Assembly: GCF_000319305.2 (NCBI RefSeq)
Contig: NZ_AMWJ02000001.1
Coordinates: 2,147,001-2,211,000, forward strand
Direction of reading: 5' to 3'
DNA length: 64,000 nt
DNA from: Pseudomonas bharatica CSV86
Lineage (GTDB): Bacteria > Pseudomonadota > Gammaproteobacteria > Pseudomonadales > Pseudomonadaceae
The notes below the pieces were generated by a model, which ran no database searches, was not told where the DNA came from, and saw only the letters and a program-made list of their open reading frames with translations. The position numbers were made by a program, and so were the translations under genes. Positions 32,777-41,550 of the stretch are shown here, piece after piece. Every line of letters starts with the position of its first letter. Position 1 is the stretch's first letter.

Positions 32777-33256
32777 ATGAGCCGCCGCCGTTGGAAATCC
32801 CTGCGTCCGACCTCTCTGCGCCACGCCCTTGAGCTATGCAAAGACCACGCACGGGAGAACCTCAACAAAGGGGTCGAAAGGATCGCTGACGAGATGGGCC
32901 TGGCAGATCACTGGGCGCTGTACAAGTGGCTGCAAAGCGGTCGCATGCCTGCGAACTTGATCCGGCCTTATGAGCAGGCTTGCGGTTGTGACTTCGTCAC
33001 CCGCTGGATCGCCGCCAGCGCAGGCCGGCTGACCATCGATATGCCGACCGGTCGCACTTGCACCGCTCAGGATATGCAGGCGCTGCAGGAACTACTCACC
33101 ACTGCCGCAGGCAAGTTGCTGGCCTTCTACACCAAGCGCGTCGATGCAGACGACACACTCGCGGCTATCCAGTCCGCTATGGAAGGACTGGCTTGGCACA
33201 AAGGCAACGTCAAGCAAAGCGAACAACCACAACTTGAACTGGAGGGGCAGCCATGA
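32777..33256 (+). CDS. Phage regulatory protein (helix-turn-helix, CII-like)
   Basis: 159 aa from ATG 32777, with GGGGAGG upstream. RHALELCKDHARENLNKGVERIADEMGLADHWALYKWLQSGRMPANLIRPYEQACGCDFVTRWIAASAGRL fits the phage regulatory/CII-type fold seen in B3-like early operons. The C-terminus is a helical tail. Overlaps the next gene (ATGA). Confidence 0.7.
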   Translation: MSRRRWKSLRPTSLRHALELCKDHARENLNKGVERIADEMGLADHWALYKWLQSGRMPANLIRPYEQACGCDFVTRWIAASAGRLTIDMPTGRTCTAQDMQALQELLTTAAGKLLAFYTKRVDADDTLAAIQSAMEGLAWHKGNVKQSEQPQLELEGQP

Positions 33257-33555
33257 GCCGCACCGTCTCTGCTGCTGCGCGCGTGCTGCGCGTACTGAAG
33301 GCTCTCAAGGGGCACACCGTAACGGGCCTGAGCAACACCGAGCTGGCTCAACTGACGGGTGACAGCCCCAGCAATATCACCCGTGCGATGCAGACCCTTA
33401 TCGAAGAGGGCTTGGCCGTGAAGCTGGACAACGGGCGCTTCGCCCATTCGGTAGGCGTACTTCAGATAGCCCAGGCACACGCGGAACACATGGCTCGGCT
33501 GCAAAGCCGGATGCAGGAAATCAATCAGCGCATTGCCGCTGGCTCGATGAATTGA
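33253..33555 (+). CDS. IclR-type winged-helix regulator, short
   Basis: 100 aa. RVLRVLKALKGHTVTGLSNTELAQLTGDSPSNITRAMQTLIEEGLAVKLDNGRFAHS (about 10-66) is an IclR-like winged helix without the ligand-binding domain, followed by a helix. Common in the early region of B3-like phages. Confidence 0.75.
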   Translation: MSRTVSAAARVLRVLKALKGHTVTGLSNTELAQLTGDSPSNITRAMQTLIEEGLAVKLDNGRFAHSVGVLQIAQAHAEHMARLQSRMQEINQRIAAGSMN

Positions 33556-33565
33556 GGGGAACATC

Positions 33566-34489
33566 ATGGCACGCAGCAAAGCTAAACCCGCAGAGCAGGA
33601 ACAACTGCCCGCACTGAACGGTGAGGTTCTCACTGCTACGCAGAATGCGATGGCGGCCACACTGGCCTCGCATAGCGACGAACGCGACCTGCTGAATCAG
33701 CTCCTTGGCCAAGCTCAGATGGCAGGTGCCTTTGAAGAGTTTTCCCGAACCGTTCGGACTTCCAAGCTTGCCTACGTCAAGGAAAACAAGCTCTACAAGG
33801 CCATTGCAGGTAAGAAAACTCCGAACGGTTCGGAACTTTCCGGCACCTGGGAAGAGTTCTGCTCAATGCTTGGTATCTCGGTGGACAAAGCCGACATGGA
33901 CATTACCAACTTGCGAGCCTTCGGTGAGGAGGCCCTTGAGTCTATGTCCCGCATGGGCATCGGCTACCGCGAAATGCGCCAGTACCGCCGGCTCCCCGAC
34001 GATCAGAAAGCCGCCCTGATCGAAGTTGCTCAGACCGGCGACAAAGAAGCCTTCGTTGATCTGGCCGAAGAGATCATCGCCAAGCACGCCAAGGAAAAGC
34101 AGGAGTTGACCCAGCGCCTCGACGACGTGAACGCCGATTATGAGGCTCAATCCGAGGTCATGGCCAAGAAGACCGACGACCTGGACAAGACCAGGCAGGA
34201 ACTGGAGAAGCTGCGCAAGCGCATCCAGGCACTGCCAGCCAGTGAGGCGGTATCGGAGTTGCGCCTGGAAACCACTGCAGTTGCTTTCGAGGCCGAGGCC
34301 AAGATCCGTGGAGCACTGCGCGAGGGGTTCTCGAAACTCGCAGAACTGGGCAGCGCTGGGGGCGATGACCAGCGTGTGTTCGCTGCCGGGCTGATCCGCC
34401 AGCTGGAGATCACTTTGGCTGAGGTGCGCAGCGAGTTTCACTTGCCCGCCGAGCTGGACGGTACTCCCGCTTGGATGGGGCAGGACTGA
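33566..34489 (+). CDS. Early coiled-coil protein
   Basis: 307 aa. N-terminal globular part with FEEFSRTVRTSKLAYVKENKLYKAIAGKKT...GTWEEFCSMLGISVDKADMDITNLRAFGEEALESMSRMGIGYREMRQYRRLP (a DNA-binding-like helical domain, about 55-145), then a coiled coil (about 170-225) and a helical C-terminus. Known to me from B3-like phages as a hypothetical early protein upstream of the transposase. Function unknown. Confidence 0.75.
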   Translation: MARSKAKPAEQEQLPALNGEVLTATQNAMAATLASHSDERDLLNQLLGQAQMAGAFEEFSRTVRTSKLAYVKENKLYKAIAGKKTPNGSELSGTWEEFCSMLGISVDKADMDITNLRAFGEEALESMSRMGIGYREMRQYRRLPDDQKAALIEVAQTGDKEAFVDLAEEIIAKHAKEKQELTQRLDDVNADYEAQSEVMAKKTDDLDKTRQELEKLRKRIQALPASEAVSELRLETTAVAFEAEAKIRGALREGFSKLAELGSAGGDDQRVFAAGLIRQLEITLAEVRSEFHLPAELDGTPAWMGQD

Positions 34490-34492
34490 GCC

Positions 34493-36268
34493 ATGACGCC
34501 CATCGAGATCCAGCTTCTGAGCCAGATTGCGGAGCGTGCTGCGAAGGCACCGCATGGTCAGCGTACCGCCGTGTACAAAGCCGGTGCAGCAGAGCTGGGC
34601 GTATCGGTTCAGACCCTTCAGCGCAAGCTCAAGGAGGTGTCCGTGAGGAATCAGCGCAAGCGCCGGAGCGATGCAGGGAATAGCGCGCTTCCCCTGGAGG
34701 AAGCCCGCTTGATTTCCGCCGTGCTCCTGGAGTCTATCCGGGCCAACAACAAGCAGCTCTCGACCATCGTACGTGCCGTTGAACGCCTGCGCAGCAACAA
34801 CATGATCCTGGCCGGACGGGCTGACGAAACGACCGGCGAGTTCAAATCCCTTAGCAACGGTGCCATCGCCCGCGCTTTGCGAGCCTACAAGCTGCACCCG
34901 GAGCAACTGCTGCACGACGCCCCGGCGGTATCGCTGGCGAGCAAGCACCCGAACCACGTCTGGCAGATCGACGCCTCGATCTCGACCCAGTTTTACCTAG
35001 CGGATGACGGTGCCAAGGCTATGGACAAGGCCGAGTTCTACGACGGCAAGCCGGGCAACCTGAAGAAGATCGAACGCCAGCGCTTGTGGCGGTACGTGGT
35101 CACAGACCATGCCAGCGGCACGCTGTACCTGGAGTACGTGCTGGGTGCCGAGTCAGCCGAGAACCTGTGCAGCGTGCTGATCAACGCGATGCAGAAGCGC
35201 CACGAAGCGGACCCGTTCCACGGCGTACCGTGGATGCTGATGACCGACCCCGGTGCCGCTATGACAAGCGGGTTGTTCCGCAATCTATGCCGGGCGATGA
35301 GCATCGAGTTGATCATCAACCAGGCAGGCAATGCGCGAGCGAAAGGCCAGGTCGAACAGGCTCACAACATTGTCGAACGCGAGTTCGAGAGTGCTTTGAG
35401 ATTCCAGTCCGCTGGAAGCCTAGAGCAGATCAACGAGTGGGCCGGAAAGTGGATGCGCTACTACAACGCGACCTCGATCCACACCAGGACTCGTCGCACG
35501 CGGTACGGAGTCTGGCAGTTGATCACCGCTGACCAGTTGCGCCTCGCGCCGTCTGTTGAGGTCTGCCGCGACCTGGCCGTCAGCACGCCGGAAGAGCGCA
35601 AGGTCAGCAACATGCTGCGGGTGTCGTTCCGTGGTGCTCAGTTCGATGTCCGCTCGGTGCCGGATGTAATGGTCGGCGAGAAGCTGCTGATCACCCGCAA
35701 CTGCTGGCGCGACCAGGACTCTGCGATTGCTGTCCTGGTCGGCGAAGACGGTCGGGAGCAGTACCACGTCATTGACCGGATTGGAGCTGACCAGTTCGGC
35801 TTCGCGCAGACCTCGGCAATCATCGGTGAGCAGTACAAGCGCCATGCAGAGACGCCAGCCCAGCTGTCGCGCAAAGTCCTTGAGCAGCTAGCGACCGGGA
35901 CCACCAGCGAGGAAGAGGCTCAAGCTGCACGCAAGGCGAAGGCCATCCCGTTTGGTGGCAGGATCGATCCGCACAAGCATGTCACCGACACCGTGCTGCC
36001 GGCCTATCTGCCGCGTCGCGGGACCAGCCTTGACGTCAATGCGCCTGATATCGAACTCAAGCCATACAGCCACGTTGAGGCCGCCAAGATCCTGCGGCCT
36101 CGGCTCGGCGCTCTCTGGTCATCCGAAACCTTCGGGTGGCTGCAACAGCGGTACCCACAAGGAGTACCTCAAGACCAGCTGGACGCTATCGAGTCCGAGC
36201 TGAAACGACCTGTAGAGGTCGCCCGCGCACCGCTGACCCTTGTCCGGGCGGCGGCAGGAGGTGAGTGA
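34493..36268 (+). CDS. Phage transposase A (DDE, MuA/B3 type)
   Basis: 591 aa. Core DDE residues: HVWQIDASISTQFYL (first Asp, about 160), MLMTDPGAAMTSGLF (second Asp, about 253) and AKGQVEQAHNIVEREFE (Glu, about 286). The C-terminal Mu beta-barrel follows (VSNMLRVSFRGAQFDVRSVPDVMVGEKLLITRNC). N-terminal part contains the HTH AAELGVSVQTLQRKLKE. It integrates and replicates the phage by transposition, acting on the paired terminal boxes at 3001 and 40438 with the ATPase B encoded next. Confidence 0.95.
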   Translation: MTPIEIQLLSQIAERAAKAPHGQRTAVYKAGAAELGVSVQTLQRKLKEVSVRNQRKRRSDAGNSALPLEEARLISAVLLESIRANNKQLSTIVRAVERLRSNNMILAGRADETTGEFKSLSNGAIARALRAYKLHPEQLLHDAPAVSLASKHPNHVWQIDASISTQFYLADDGAKAMDKAEFYDGKPGNLKKIERQRLWRYVVTDHASGTLYLEYVLGAESAENLCSVLINAMQKRHEADPFHGVPWMLMTDPGAAMTSGLFRNLCRAMSIELIINQAGNARAKGQVEQAHNIVEREFESALRFQSAGSLEQINEWAGKWMRYYNATSIHTRTRRTRYGVWQLITADQLRLAPSVEVCRDLAVSTPEERKVSNMLRVSFRGAQFDVRSVPDVMVGEKLLITRNCWRDQDSAIAVLVGEDGREQYHVIDRIGADQFGFAQTSAIIGEQYKRHAETPAQLSRKVLEQLATGTTSEEEAQAARKAKAIPFGGRIDPHKHVTDTVLPAYLPRRGTSLDVNAPDIELKPYSHVEAAKILRPRLGALWSSETFGWLQQRYPQGVPQDQLDAIESELKRPVEVARAPLTLVRAAAGGE

Positions 36269-37458
36269 TGTTGAAGTTGAAGCAAGTGCTGATCGACGTG
36301 GGCAAGCGCCAGTCGGCCTTGGCCGAGTCGCTCAGGCTGAGTTCGGCGACGGTCGCCCAGTTGGTGAACCACAACCAATGGCCTCGCAGCCTGGATCAGG
36401 CCGAGTTGAAAGCTCGGATCGCGGTATTCCTGGGTGCTGCCGGTGTCAACGACGCCGATATCGCCAACGCCTTTGAAGAAGTTGAAAAAGTGGATCTGCC
36501 GTGCGCCAACACAGCAGATCCGGCCCTTTCGCAAGAGCCGTCCGGGGAGGACGAACCTATGTTACTGCCAAAGCAAACCCTGCTGCCAACCACCCGCAAG
36601 GCCTTCGGGCTGTTCCGCGATCCGTTCGACGAGTTGCAGAGTGCAGCGGATATGTGGGTTAGCCCTGATATCCGTTATGTGCGGGAGGTGATGTATCAGA
36701 CCGCGCGGCACGGCGGCTTCCTGGCCATTGAGGGCGAGTCCGGGGCCGGCAAAAGCACGCTGCGACGGGACCTGGTGAACCGCATCAACGAGAACAACGA
36801 CCCGGTGATCATCATCGAGCCCTATGTCCTGGCCTCGGAAGACAACGACACCAGGGGCAAGACGCTGAAAAGCACGCACATTGCCGAAGCGATGATGGCG
36901 GCGGTCGCTCCCCTGGAGAAGCCCAAGAGCAGTCCGGAGGCGCGCTTCGCACAACTGCACCGCGCGTTGAAGGAGTCCCATGCTGCCGGTTATCGGCACT
37001 GCTTGGTGATCGAAGAGGCACACAGCCTGCCGATCCCTACGCTCAAGCATCTCAAACGCATCCTGGAGCTGGAGGTCGGGTTCACCAAGCTGGTCAGCAT
37101 CATCATGATCGGCCAGCCCGAGCTGGGGGTGAAGTTGAGTGAGCGCAATGCTGATGTGCGGGAAGTTGTGCAAAGGTGCGAGCGGGTCACCTTGGGGCCG
37201 GTGGAAGGCAACCGCCTGGAAGAGTTCCTCGCGTTTCGCCTCAAGAGCGCGGGTAAGGCATTGGCCGAAGTGATCGACGAATCCGGTATCAGCGCCATCG
37301 CTTCACGTCTTTCTCAGCCCGTCCGGGCGGGTGGGCGTGAGCAGAAAGTTTCGCTGCTGTACCCGCTGGCGATCGGCAACCTGATGACCGCAGCGTTGAA
37401 CCTTGCGGCCCAACTGGGCGTACCGGTCGTGACCGCTGATGTAGTGACGGGGGTGTGA
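36268..37458 (+). CDS. Transposition ATPase B (MuB-like)
   Basis: 396 aa from the ATG overlapping the A stop (TGATG); a GTG one codon earlier is possible. N-terminal HTH (GKRQSALAESLRLSSATVAQLVNHNQWP, about 12-40), then an AAA domain: Walker A EGESGAGKSTLRRDL (about 158), Walker B HCLVIEEAHSLP (about 245), sensor region IIMIGQPELGVKLSERNADVREVVQRCERV. Selects target DNA and activates transposase A. Confidence 0.9.
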   Translation: MLKLKQVLIDVGKRQSALAESLRLSSATVAQLVNHNQWPRSLDQAELKARIAVFLGAAGVNDADIANAFEEVEKVDLPCANTADPALSQEPSGEDEPMLLPKQTLLPTTRKAFGLFRDPFDELQSAADMWVSPDIRYVREVMYQTARHGGFLAIEGESGAGKSTLRRDLVNRINENNDPVIIIEPYVLASEDNDTRGKTLKSTHIAEAMMAAVAPLEKPKSSPEARFAQLHRALKESHAAGYRHCLVIEEAHSLPIPTLKHLKRILELEVGFTKLVSIIMIGQPELGVKLSERNADVREVVQRCERVTLGPVEGNRLEEFLAFRLKSAGKALAEVIDESGISAIASRLSQPVRAGGREQKVSLLYPLAIGNLMTAALNLAAQLGVPVVTADVVTGV

Positions 37459-37459
37459 G

Positions 37460-37816
37460 ATGACCAGCATTAACCCAACCAATTCTGCGCGGCGGTTACG
37501 GCTTGTTCCCAGCACTGCCATCGAACCGGCCTTACCGGCCTGCAACACACTGACGCCGGAACTCGCCGAGAAGCTCGCAGCGGTCAACTCAGTGTCCCGT
37601 GGGCTGCGCACCGCAGGCGTGCGCATTGAGGCCACCGTTGTCCTGGACCTGACCATTTTCATCAAGGCAGAAAGCGCCGACTCGCTTGCTGCTGCCTTTC
37701 GGCAGCAGTGGCAAGGCGTCTGCTGGAGGACGGTCGGTAAACAGACCAGGAACACCGTCACCATTCATGGCGTGCGCGTCGTGTGGTTCACCCCCGTGAA
37801 GGAGCAAGACCAATGA
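37460..37816 (+). CDS. Hypothetical early phage protein
   Basis: 118 aa, ATG 37460 one base after the B stop. A central AEKLAAVNSVSRGLRTAGVRIEATVVLDLTIFIKAES and C-terminal VTIHGVRVVWFTP form a small alpha/beta domain. Overlaps the DUF3164 start by 4 bases. No function known to me. Confidence 0.7.
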   Translation: MTSINPTNSARRLRLVPSTAIEPALPACNTLTPELAEKLAAVNSVSRGLRTAGVRIEATVVLDLTIFIKAESADSLAAAFRQQWQGVCWRTVGKQTRNTVTIHGVRVVWFTPVKEQDQ

Positions 37817-38451
37817 GTACCACTACCCAATCAGTGAGTGCTGTGGAAATTCCAGCTGGCTTTGTAATGAATGCGGCGGGCCACCTGGTGCCTGAGAACC
37901 AGGTGCGTGACCACGACAAACTGCGTGATAGCGTTGCCCGCGATCTTGGCAATGCCGCTGAGCAGCTCAGTGCGGCGTTGGCCAACTTCAAGAAGCAAGC
38001 GCTGGCGGATATCGCTGACCTGATCACGGTGTCCTCGGAGCGCTATGGCGTGACGCTTGGTGGCCAGAAAGGCAATGTTTCGATCACCACCTATGACGGG
38101 CAGTACAAGATCGAGCGCGCCTTCGCTGACCGTATTGTCTTCACCGAAGAGATCCTGGCGGCGCGCGAACTGATCAACAAGTGCATCAGCGCCTGGTCGG
38201 AGGGCGCCAACAGTCACCTGCGGGTGTTGGTTGACCGAGCGTTCCGAGCCAACAAACAGGGACAACTCATGGTCAAGGACGTGCTCAGCCTGCTGCGGGT
38301 CGAAATCAACGATGTCGTCTGGAAGACCGCAATGCAGGCCCTGAAGGACTCCATCCAAGTGAACGGTACCGCTGTTTACATTCGGGTTTACAAGCGCCAT
38401 GGCAATACCGACCAGTACCTGCCGATCAACCTGACGTTGGCGGGGGTGTGA
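37813..38451 (+). CDS. DUF3164 protein
   Basis: 212 aa from ATG 37813. VRDHDKLRDSVARDLGNAAEQLSAALANFKKQALADIADLI..., GQKGNVSITTYDGQYKIERAFADRIVFTEEILAARELINKCISAW and RVEINDVVWKTAMQALKDSIQVNGTAVYIRVYKR are the DUF3164 hallmarks. It is a standard member of Mu/B3 early operons, between transposase B and gemA; function unknown. Confidence 0.85.
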   Translation: MSTTTQSVSAVEIPAGFVMNAAGHLVPENQVRDHDKLRDSVARDLGNAAEQLSAALANFKKQALADIADLITVSSERYGVTLGGQKGNVSITTYDGQYKIERAFADRIVFTEEILAARELINKCISAWSEGANSHLRVLVDRAFRANKQGQLMVKDVLSLLRVEINDVVWKTAMQALKDSIQVNGTAVYIRVYKRHGNTDQYLPINLTLAGV

Positions 38452-38452
38452 G

Positions 38453-39141
38453 ATGGACCAGGACCGCATCCTCGACAAGATCAAGAAGTGTCTGGAAATG
38501 GCCAAGGGCAAGGGTTCTAACCCGAACGAAGCAGAGATCGCCCTGCGCCAGGCCCACAAGCTGATGGAGGCTTACAACCTAGAGATGGGTGACGTGCTGG
38601 CAAGCATGGCTGGAGAGGTAAAGGTTGCAGCAGGGTCAGAGGGTGAGCCCCCGGCGTGGCGTGTGCGACTGGCCCGAGTCTGCGCTGAAGCCTTCGGTTC
38701 GACCTTCATCATCAACGCGCCCTGGTTCGAAGAAGCCTCATTTATCTACATCGGGTGCGGCGCATCGCCAGAGCTGGCTTGCTATGCGTACCAGGTGCTG
38801 GAGCGCCAGTTGCAGAAAGCGCGGCGGGACTACCTTGCAACGCAGAAACGTTGCAAACGCTCCACCAAGGTTGCGCGGGGGACGCATTCGCTCACGGCTG
38901 GATCGACGCGGTGCAGGCCAAGGTCGAGCAGTTCGCGGGCGTCGAAGACAACATTGTCGAAGCGATACAGGCCTACATGGACAAGAAGTACCCGGATCTC
39001 GCCCCGGCCAAGATGAAGCGCCGCAAGCTCAAGGCGCGCGACGAAGTGGCGGGTGACGCCGGGTACAAGGCTGGCCGTTCGGCTCAACTGCATCACGCGG
39101 TTGGCCACCAACCCGTCGCGCGATTGACCCAGGGGGTGTGA
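38453..39141 (+). CDS. DUF2786 protein, frameshifted
   Basis: About 229 aa after one repair. ILDKIKKCLEMAKGKGSNPNEAEIALRQAHKLMEAYNLEM is the N-terminal DUF2786 domain; WRVRLARVCAEAFGSTF...IYIGCGASPELACYAYQVLERQLQKARRDYL follows. The frame is lost at the G run 38877-38881; one extra G continues RGDAFAHGWIDAVQAKVEQFAG to the stop at 39141. Early operon member of unknown role. Confidence 0.8.
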
Positions 39142-39142
39142 T

Positions 39143-39499
39143 ATGTCGCAAGCCAACCCCTTTATTCCACCAGGCCGGGAGTATGGTGCGGTTGATACTG
39201 AAAACCGCTTGCGCGCCTTGGAAGGTTTCGATCTGGTGCAGTGCCGCGCCGCGCTTGCTGTTCCGCATCTGCAAAAGACGGTCGAGAAGAAACTGCTCAG
39301 CCGCATTCGTCAGTTGGAGAAGCTTTCAGCTACAGAGTATCCCTGCGGCATCACGGTGAAATTGAAGTATCACAGCGATGATGAATGCATCGGGTGGGCT
39401 CACCGTGGCGACAATGGTGCATTACTGAGCGCCTACAGTCGTACGCCTCTTGATCCAGATGCCTGGATTATCGTGAGCGAACAGGAGGGCAGCCTGTGA
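39143..39499 (+). CDS. Hypothetical early phage protein
   Basis: 118 aa. RALEGFDLVQCRAALAVPHLQKTVEKKLLSRIRQLE (helical) followed by a beta segment (GITVKLKYHSDDECIGWAHRGDNGALLSAYS). Coupled to gemA by overlap. No known function. Confidence 0.65.
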   Translation: MSQANPFIPPGREYGAVDTENRLRALEGFDLVQCRAALAVPHLQKTVEKKLLSRIRQLEKLSATEYPCGITVKLKYHSDDECIGWAHRGDNGALLSAYSRTPLDPDAWIIVSEQEGSL

Positions 39500-39945
39500 G
39501 TACAGTTCAGTCCAATGCCAACCGTCTGCGTCTGATCAAGACGATCCATGTTGCTCGCCGCGAACTCCAGATGGATGACGACACTTATCGGCTCATGCTG
39601 TCGGGAATGCCTGCGCTGGAAGGCTGCACATCCACAGCAGACCTGAGCGTTCCAAAGCTGATGCAGGTTTTGGAACAGCTCAAACTGAAGGGCTTCAAGG
39701 TTCGTCCAACCGCTGGCAGCAAGCGACCAAGGGCGAAGGACGGCCAGTCTAGGAAGATCCGCTCGCTGTGGCTGTCACTACGGGATGCCGGTGCGCTTCG
39801 CGATCCGTCAGAGGAATCCCTGGTGAAGTTCGTCAAAGGCGTTACGGGTGTGGCTGCGCTGCAATGGCTGACCGCTGCCCAGGCCAGCCTGGTCATCGAG
39901 CAACTCAAACAGTGGCTGCAACGGGCTCAACAGGAGGCGGTATGA
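39496..39945 (+). CDS. gemA: GemA-like regulator (Mu gp16, DUF1018)
   Basis: 149 aa from GTG 39496. RLRLIKTIHVARRELQMDDDTYRLMLSGM (about 10-38) and SRKIRSLWLSLRDAGALRDPSEESLVKFVKGVTGVAALQWLTAAQASLVIEQLKQWL (about 85-140) are the GemA/gp16 family blocks. In Mu, GemA modulates host gene expression and supercoiling. Followed by Mor with a 4-base overlap, the gemA-mor order of Mu. Confidence 0.9.
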   Translation: MSTVQSNANRLRLIKTIHVARRELQMDDDTYRLMLSGMPALEGCTSTADLSVPKLMQVLEQLKLKGFKVRPTAGSKRPRAKDGQSRKIRSLWLSLRDAGALRDPSEESLVKFVKGVTGVAALQWLTAAQASLVIEQLKQWLQRAQQEAV

Positions 39946-40301
39946 AAGAGTCGAGCACTGCCGGCGACTTGCTCCAGGCGCTCGCCGACCACGTCACGAA
40001 ATCAGCGAAGGAGACACTGCACGTCAGCGATGAGGTTGCCGAGGCTCACGGCGTAGAGGTCGCGATGCAGATGGCGGCAGTCTGGGGCGGGCAGCAACTG
40101 TACATCCCGAAGGGCATCCATCTGCAAGCGTCCAAGCTGCATCAGCAGATCTTCGATGAATGGACCGGACGCAACCATCGCGAGATCGCAATGAAGCACG
40201 GCATCTCGCTGGCGTTTGTCTACAAGGTCGTAAAGCGCATGCGGCTGGCCGTGATCGCTCGCAACCAGGGCGATCTCTTCCACGCCAATCTGGAGGAATG
40301 A
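39942..40301 (+). CDS. mor: Mor-type transcription activator
   Basis: 119 aa from ATG 39942. GVEVAMQMAAVWGGQQLYIPKGIHLQASKLHQQIFDEWTGRNHREIAMKHGISLAFVYKVVKRM combines the dimerisation region with IPKG and the C-terminal HTH (NHREIAMKHGISLAFVYKVV) of Mor/C proteins. It is the last early gene and the only Mor/C-family gene in the prophage, so it is the best candidate to act on the dyad motifs in the late region (inference). Confidence 0.9.
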   Translation: MKESSTAGDLLQALADHVTKSAKETLHVSDEVAEAHGVEVAMQMAAVWGGQQLYIPKGIHLQASKLHQQIFDEWTGRNHREIAMKHGISLAFVYKVVKRMRLAVIARNQGDLFHANLEE

Positions 40302-40306
40302 GGACC

Positions 40307-40322
40307 GGGGCAGCAATGCCCC
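40307..40322 (+). terminator. Hairpin after mor
   Basis: GGGGCA-GCAA-TGCCCC, 6-bp perfect stem with a tetraloop, 5 bases after the mor stop. It lacks a T tract, so it may be a weak or Rho-assisted terminator of the early operon. Confidence 0.5.
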
Positions 40323-40381
40323 AACCCTTGCATCCTGTGCAACACTATTGCAGCCACCGTCCCACCTTGGCCCATCCCTTA

Positions 40382-40438
40382 CCGGACTGTCCCGGATTTA
40401 TCTCGTCCACTCCCTAGGGTTTATCTCAGTCTCAAACA
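40382..40438. other. Prophage right end with two transposase boxes
   Basis: TTTATCTC at 40397-40404 and 40420-40427, i.e. GAGATAAA read inward at positions 12-19 and 35-42 from the last base 40438, spaced 23 bp. The sequence between them (CCTAGGGAGTGGAC) matches the left end at the CCTAG portion. The CCATCA duplication follows at 40439-40444. Confidence 0.85.
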
Positions 40439-40461
40439 CCATCAGCAACGCCTTAAAAGCT

Positions 40462-40707
40462 TCAGTGTGCAGGACACCCCTCGGCCTTCACCGTCCGCAC
40501 CGTCGTCGCCGGATTCTTCACCAGCTTCTCGCCGACCCGCGCCGGTCGCGGCTGCAATTCACCGCCACAGTTCGGGCATTTGCCCTTCAATTGGTCGCCC
40601 GCACAGCTACGGCAGTAAGTGCATTCGAACGAACAGATCATCGCGTCGCGACTGTCGCCTGGCAGTGGCGTGGCGCAACATTCGCAGCAAGGACGAAGTT
40701 CCAGCAT
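40462..40707 (-). CDS. DUF1272 zinc-ribbon protein
   Basis: 81 aa from ATG 40707. LELRPCCECCATPLPGDSRDAMICSFECTYCRSCAGDQLKGKCPNCGGELQPRP has eleven cysteines in CxxC pairs, the DUF1272 signature, a small zinc-binding protein of unknown role. It follows cobM on the same strand and lies just outside the prophage right end. Confidence 0.85.
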   Translation of the reverse strand: MLELRPCCECCATPLPGDSRDAMICSFECTYCRSCAGDQLKGKCPNCGGELQPRPARVGEKLVKNPATTVRTVKAEGCPAH

Positions 40708-40775
40708 CGGGGCAATCCTTTCTCGGGTGGTGGTTGCCGTAGAGTGCAGGTCCGCCAACGGCAGTGCAAGGGGCC

Positions 40776-41521
40776 TCAGGGCCGGTACAGATGGGCATGC
40801 CCGGCGCGGTACAGCGCCGATTCGCTGAAACTGTCGCTGGCCAGAACACGACCCACCAGGATCAGCGCGGTACGCCGGAAGCCCTTGGCCGCCGTCAGTG
40901 CGACGATATCGTCCAGCGTCCCCAGCACCCAGTCCTGGTCCGGCCACGTCGCGCGGTGGACCACGGCGATCGGGCAGTCGCCGCCGTAATGCGGGCGCAG
41001 TTCCTCGACGATCTTCGGCAGATGGCGCACCCCCAGGTGAATCGCCATCGTCGTCTTGTGGCTGGCCAGGCTGGCCAGGGCTTCGCCCTCGGGCATCGGC
41101 GAGGAATCGGCGAAGCGGGTGAGGATCACGCTCTGGGCGATGTCCGGCAGGGTCAGTTCGCAGCCGAGCAGGGCGGCGCTGGCCGCCGTGGCCGTGACCC
41201 CGGGATGATCTCGTAGGGAATCCCCAGCTCGCGCAAGTGGCGGATCTGCTCGCCGATGGCGCCATACAGGCTGGGGTCGCCGCTGTGCACCCGGGCGATA
41301 TCCTGGCCCTTGGCATGGGCGGCAGCGATCGCCTCGATGATCTGTTGCAGGTGCAGTTCGGCACTGTTGATCAGGGTTTCGGCGTTATGCCCGTCGAGCA
41401 CGGCGGCGGGTACCAGCGAGCCGGCATAGATGATCACCGGGCACTGACGGATCAGGCGCTGGCCCTTGACGGTGATCAGCTCCGGATCGCCAGGGCCGGC
41501 GCCGATGAAATAGACGGTCAT
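40776..41521 (-). CDS. cobM: Precorrin-4 C11-methyltransferase, frameshifted
   Basis: About 248 aa after one repair. VYFIGAGPGDPELITVKGQRLI and RVHSGDPSLYGAIGEQIRHL are the SAM-dependent tetrapyrrole methylase blocks. The frame is lost at the C run 41198-41201, after EIIPG; one added base gives VTATAASAALLGCELTLPDIAQSVILTR and runs to 40776, including the family segment MAIHLGVRHLPKIVEEL. CobM methylates C11 of precorrin-4 in aerobic B12 synthesis. End of the cbtB-cbtA-cobE-cobM transcript, under the riboswitch at 42978-43145. Confidence 0.85.
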
Positions 41522-41550
41522 GGGAAGTCTCTGGAAAACGGAATGACGGA

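Larger units (their letters stand above)
3001..40438. mobile_element. Mu-like transposable prophage, B3-type genome order with contractile tail
   Basis: Boundaries are read from sequence. CCATCA occurs at 2995-3000 and again at 40439-40444. Between them the element begins TGATGCC and ends TTTGAGACA-type (right end read inward: TGTTTGAGACTGAG), giving the TG...CA termini of Mu-family phages. Inside lie repressor, Ner-like protein, DDE transposase, AAA ATPase, GemA, Mor, lysis genes, Mu-type head genes and a sheath/tube tail. Length is 37,438 bp, or about 34.4 kb without the ISL3 insertion and its duplicated 8 bp. Late genes run leftward and early genes rightward from about 32.1 kb. Confidence 0.95.
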
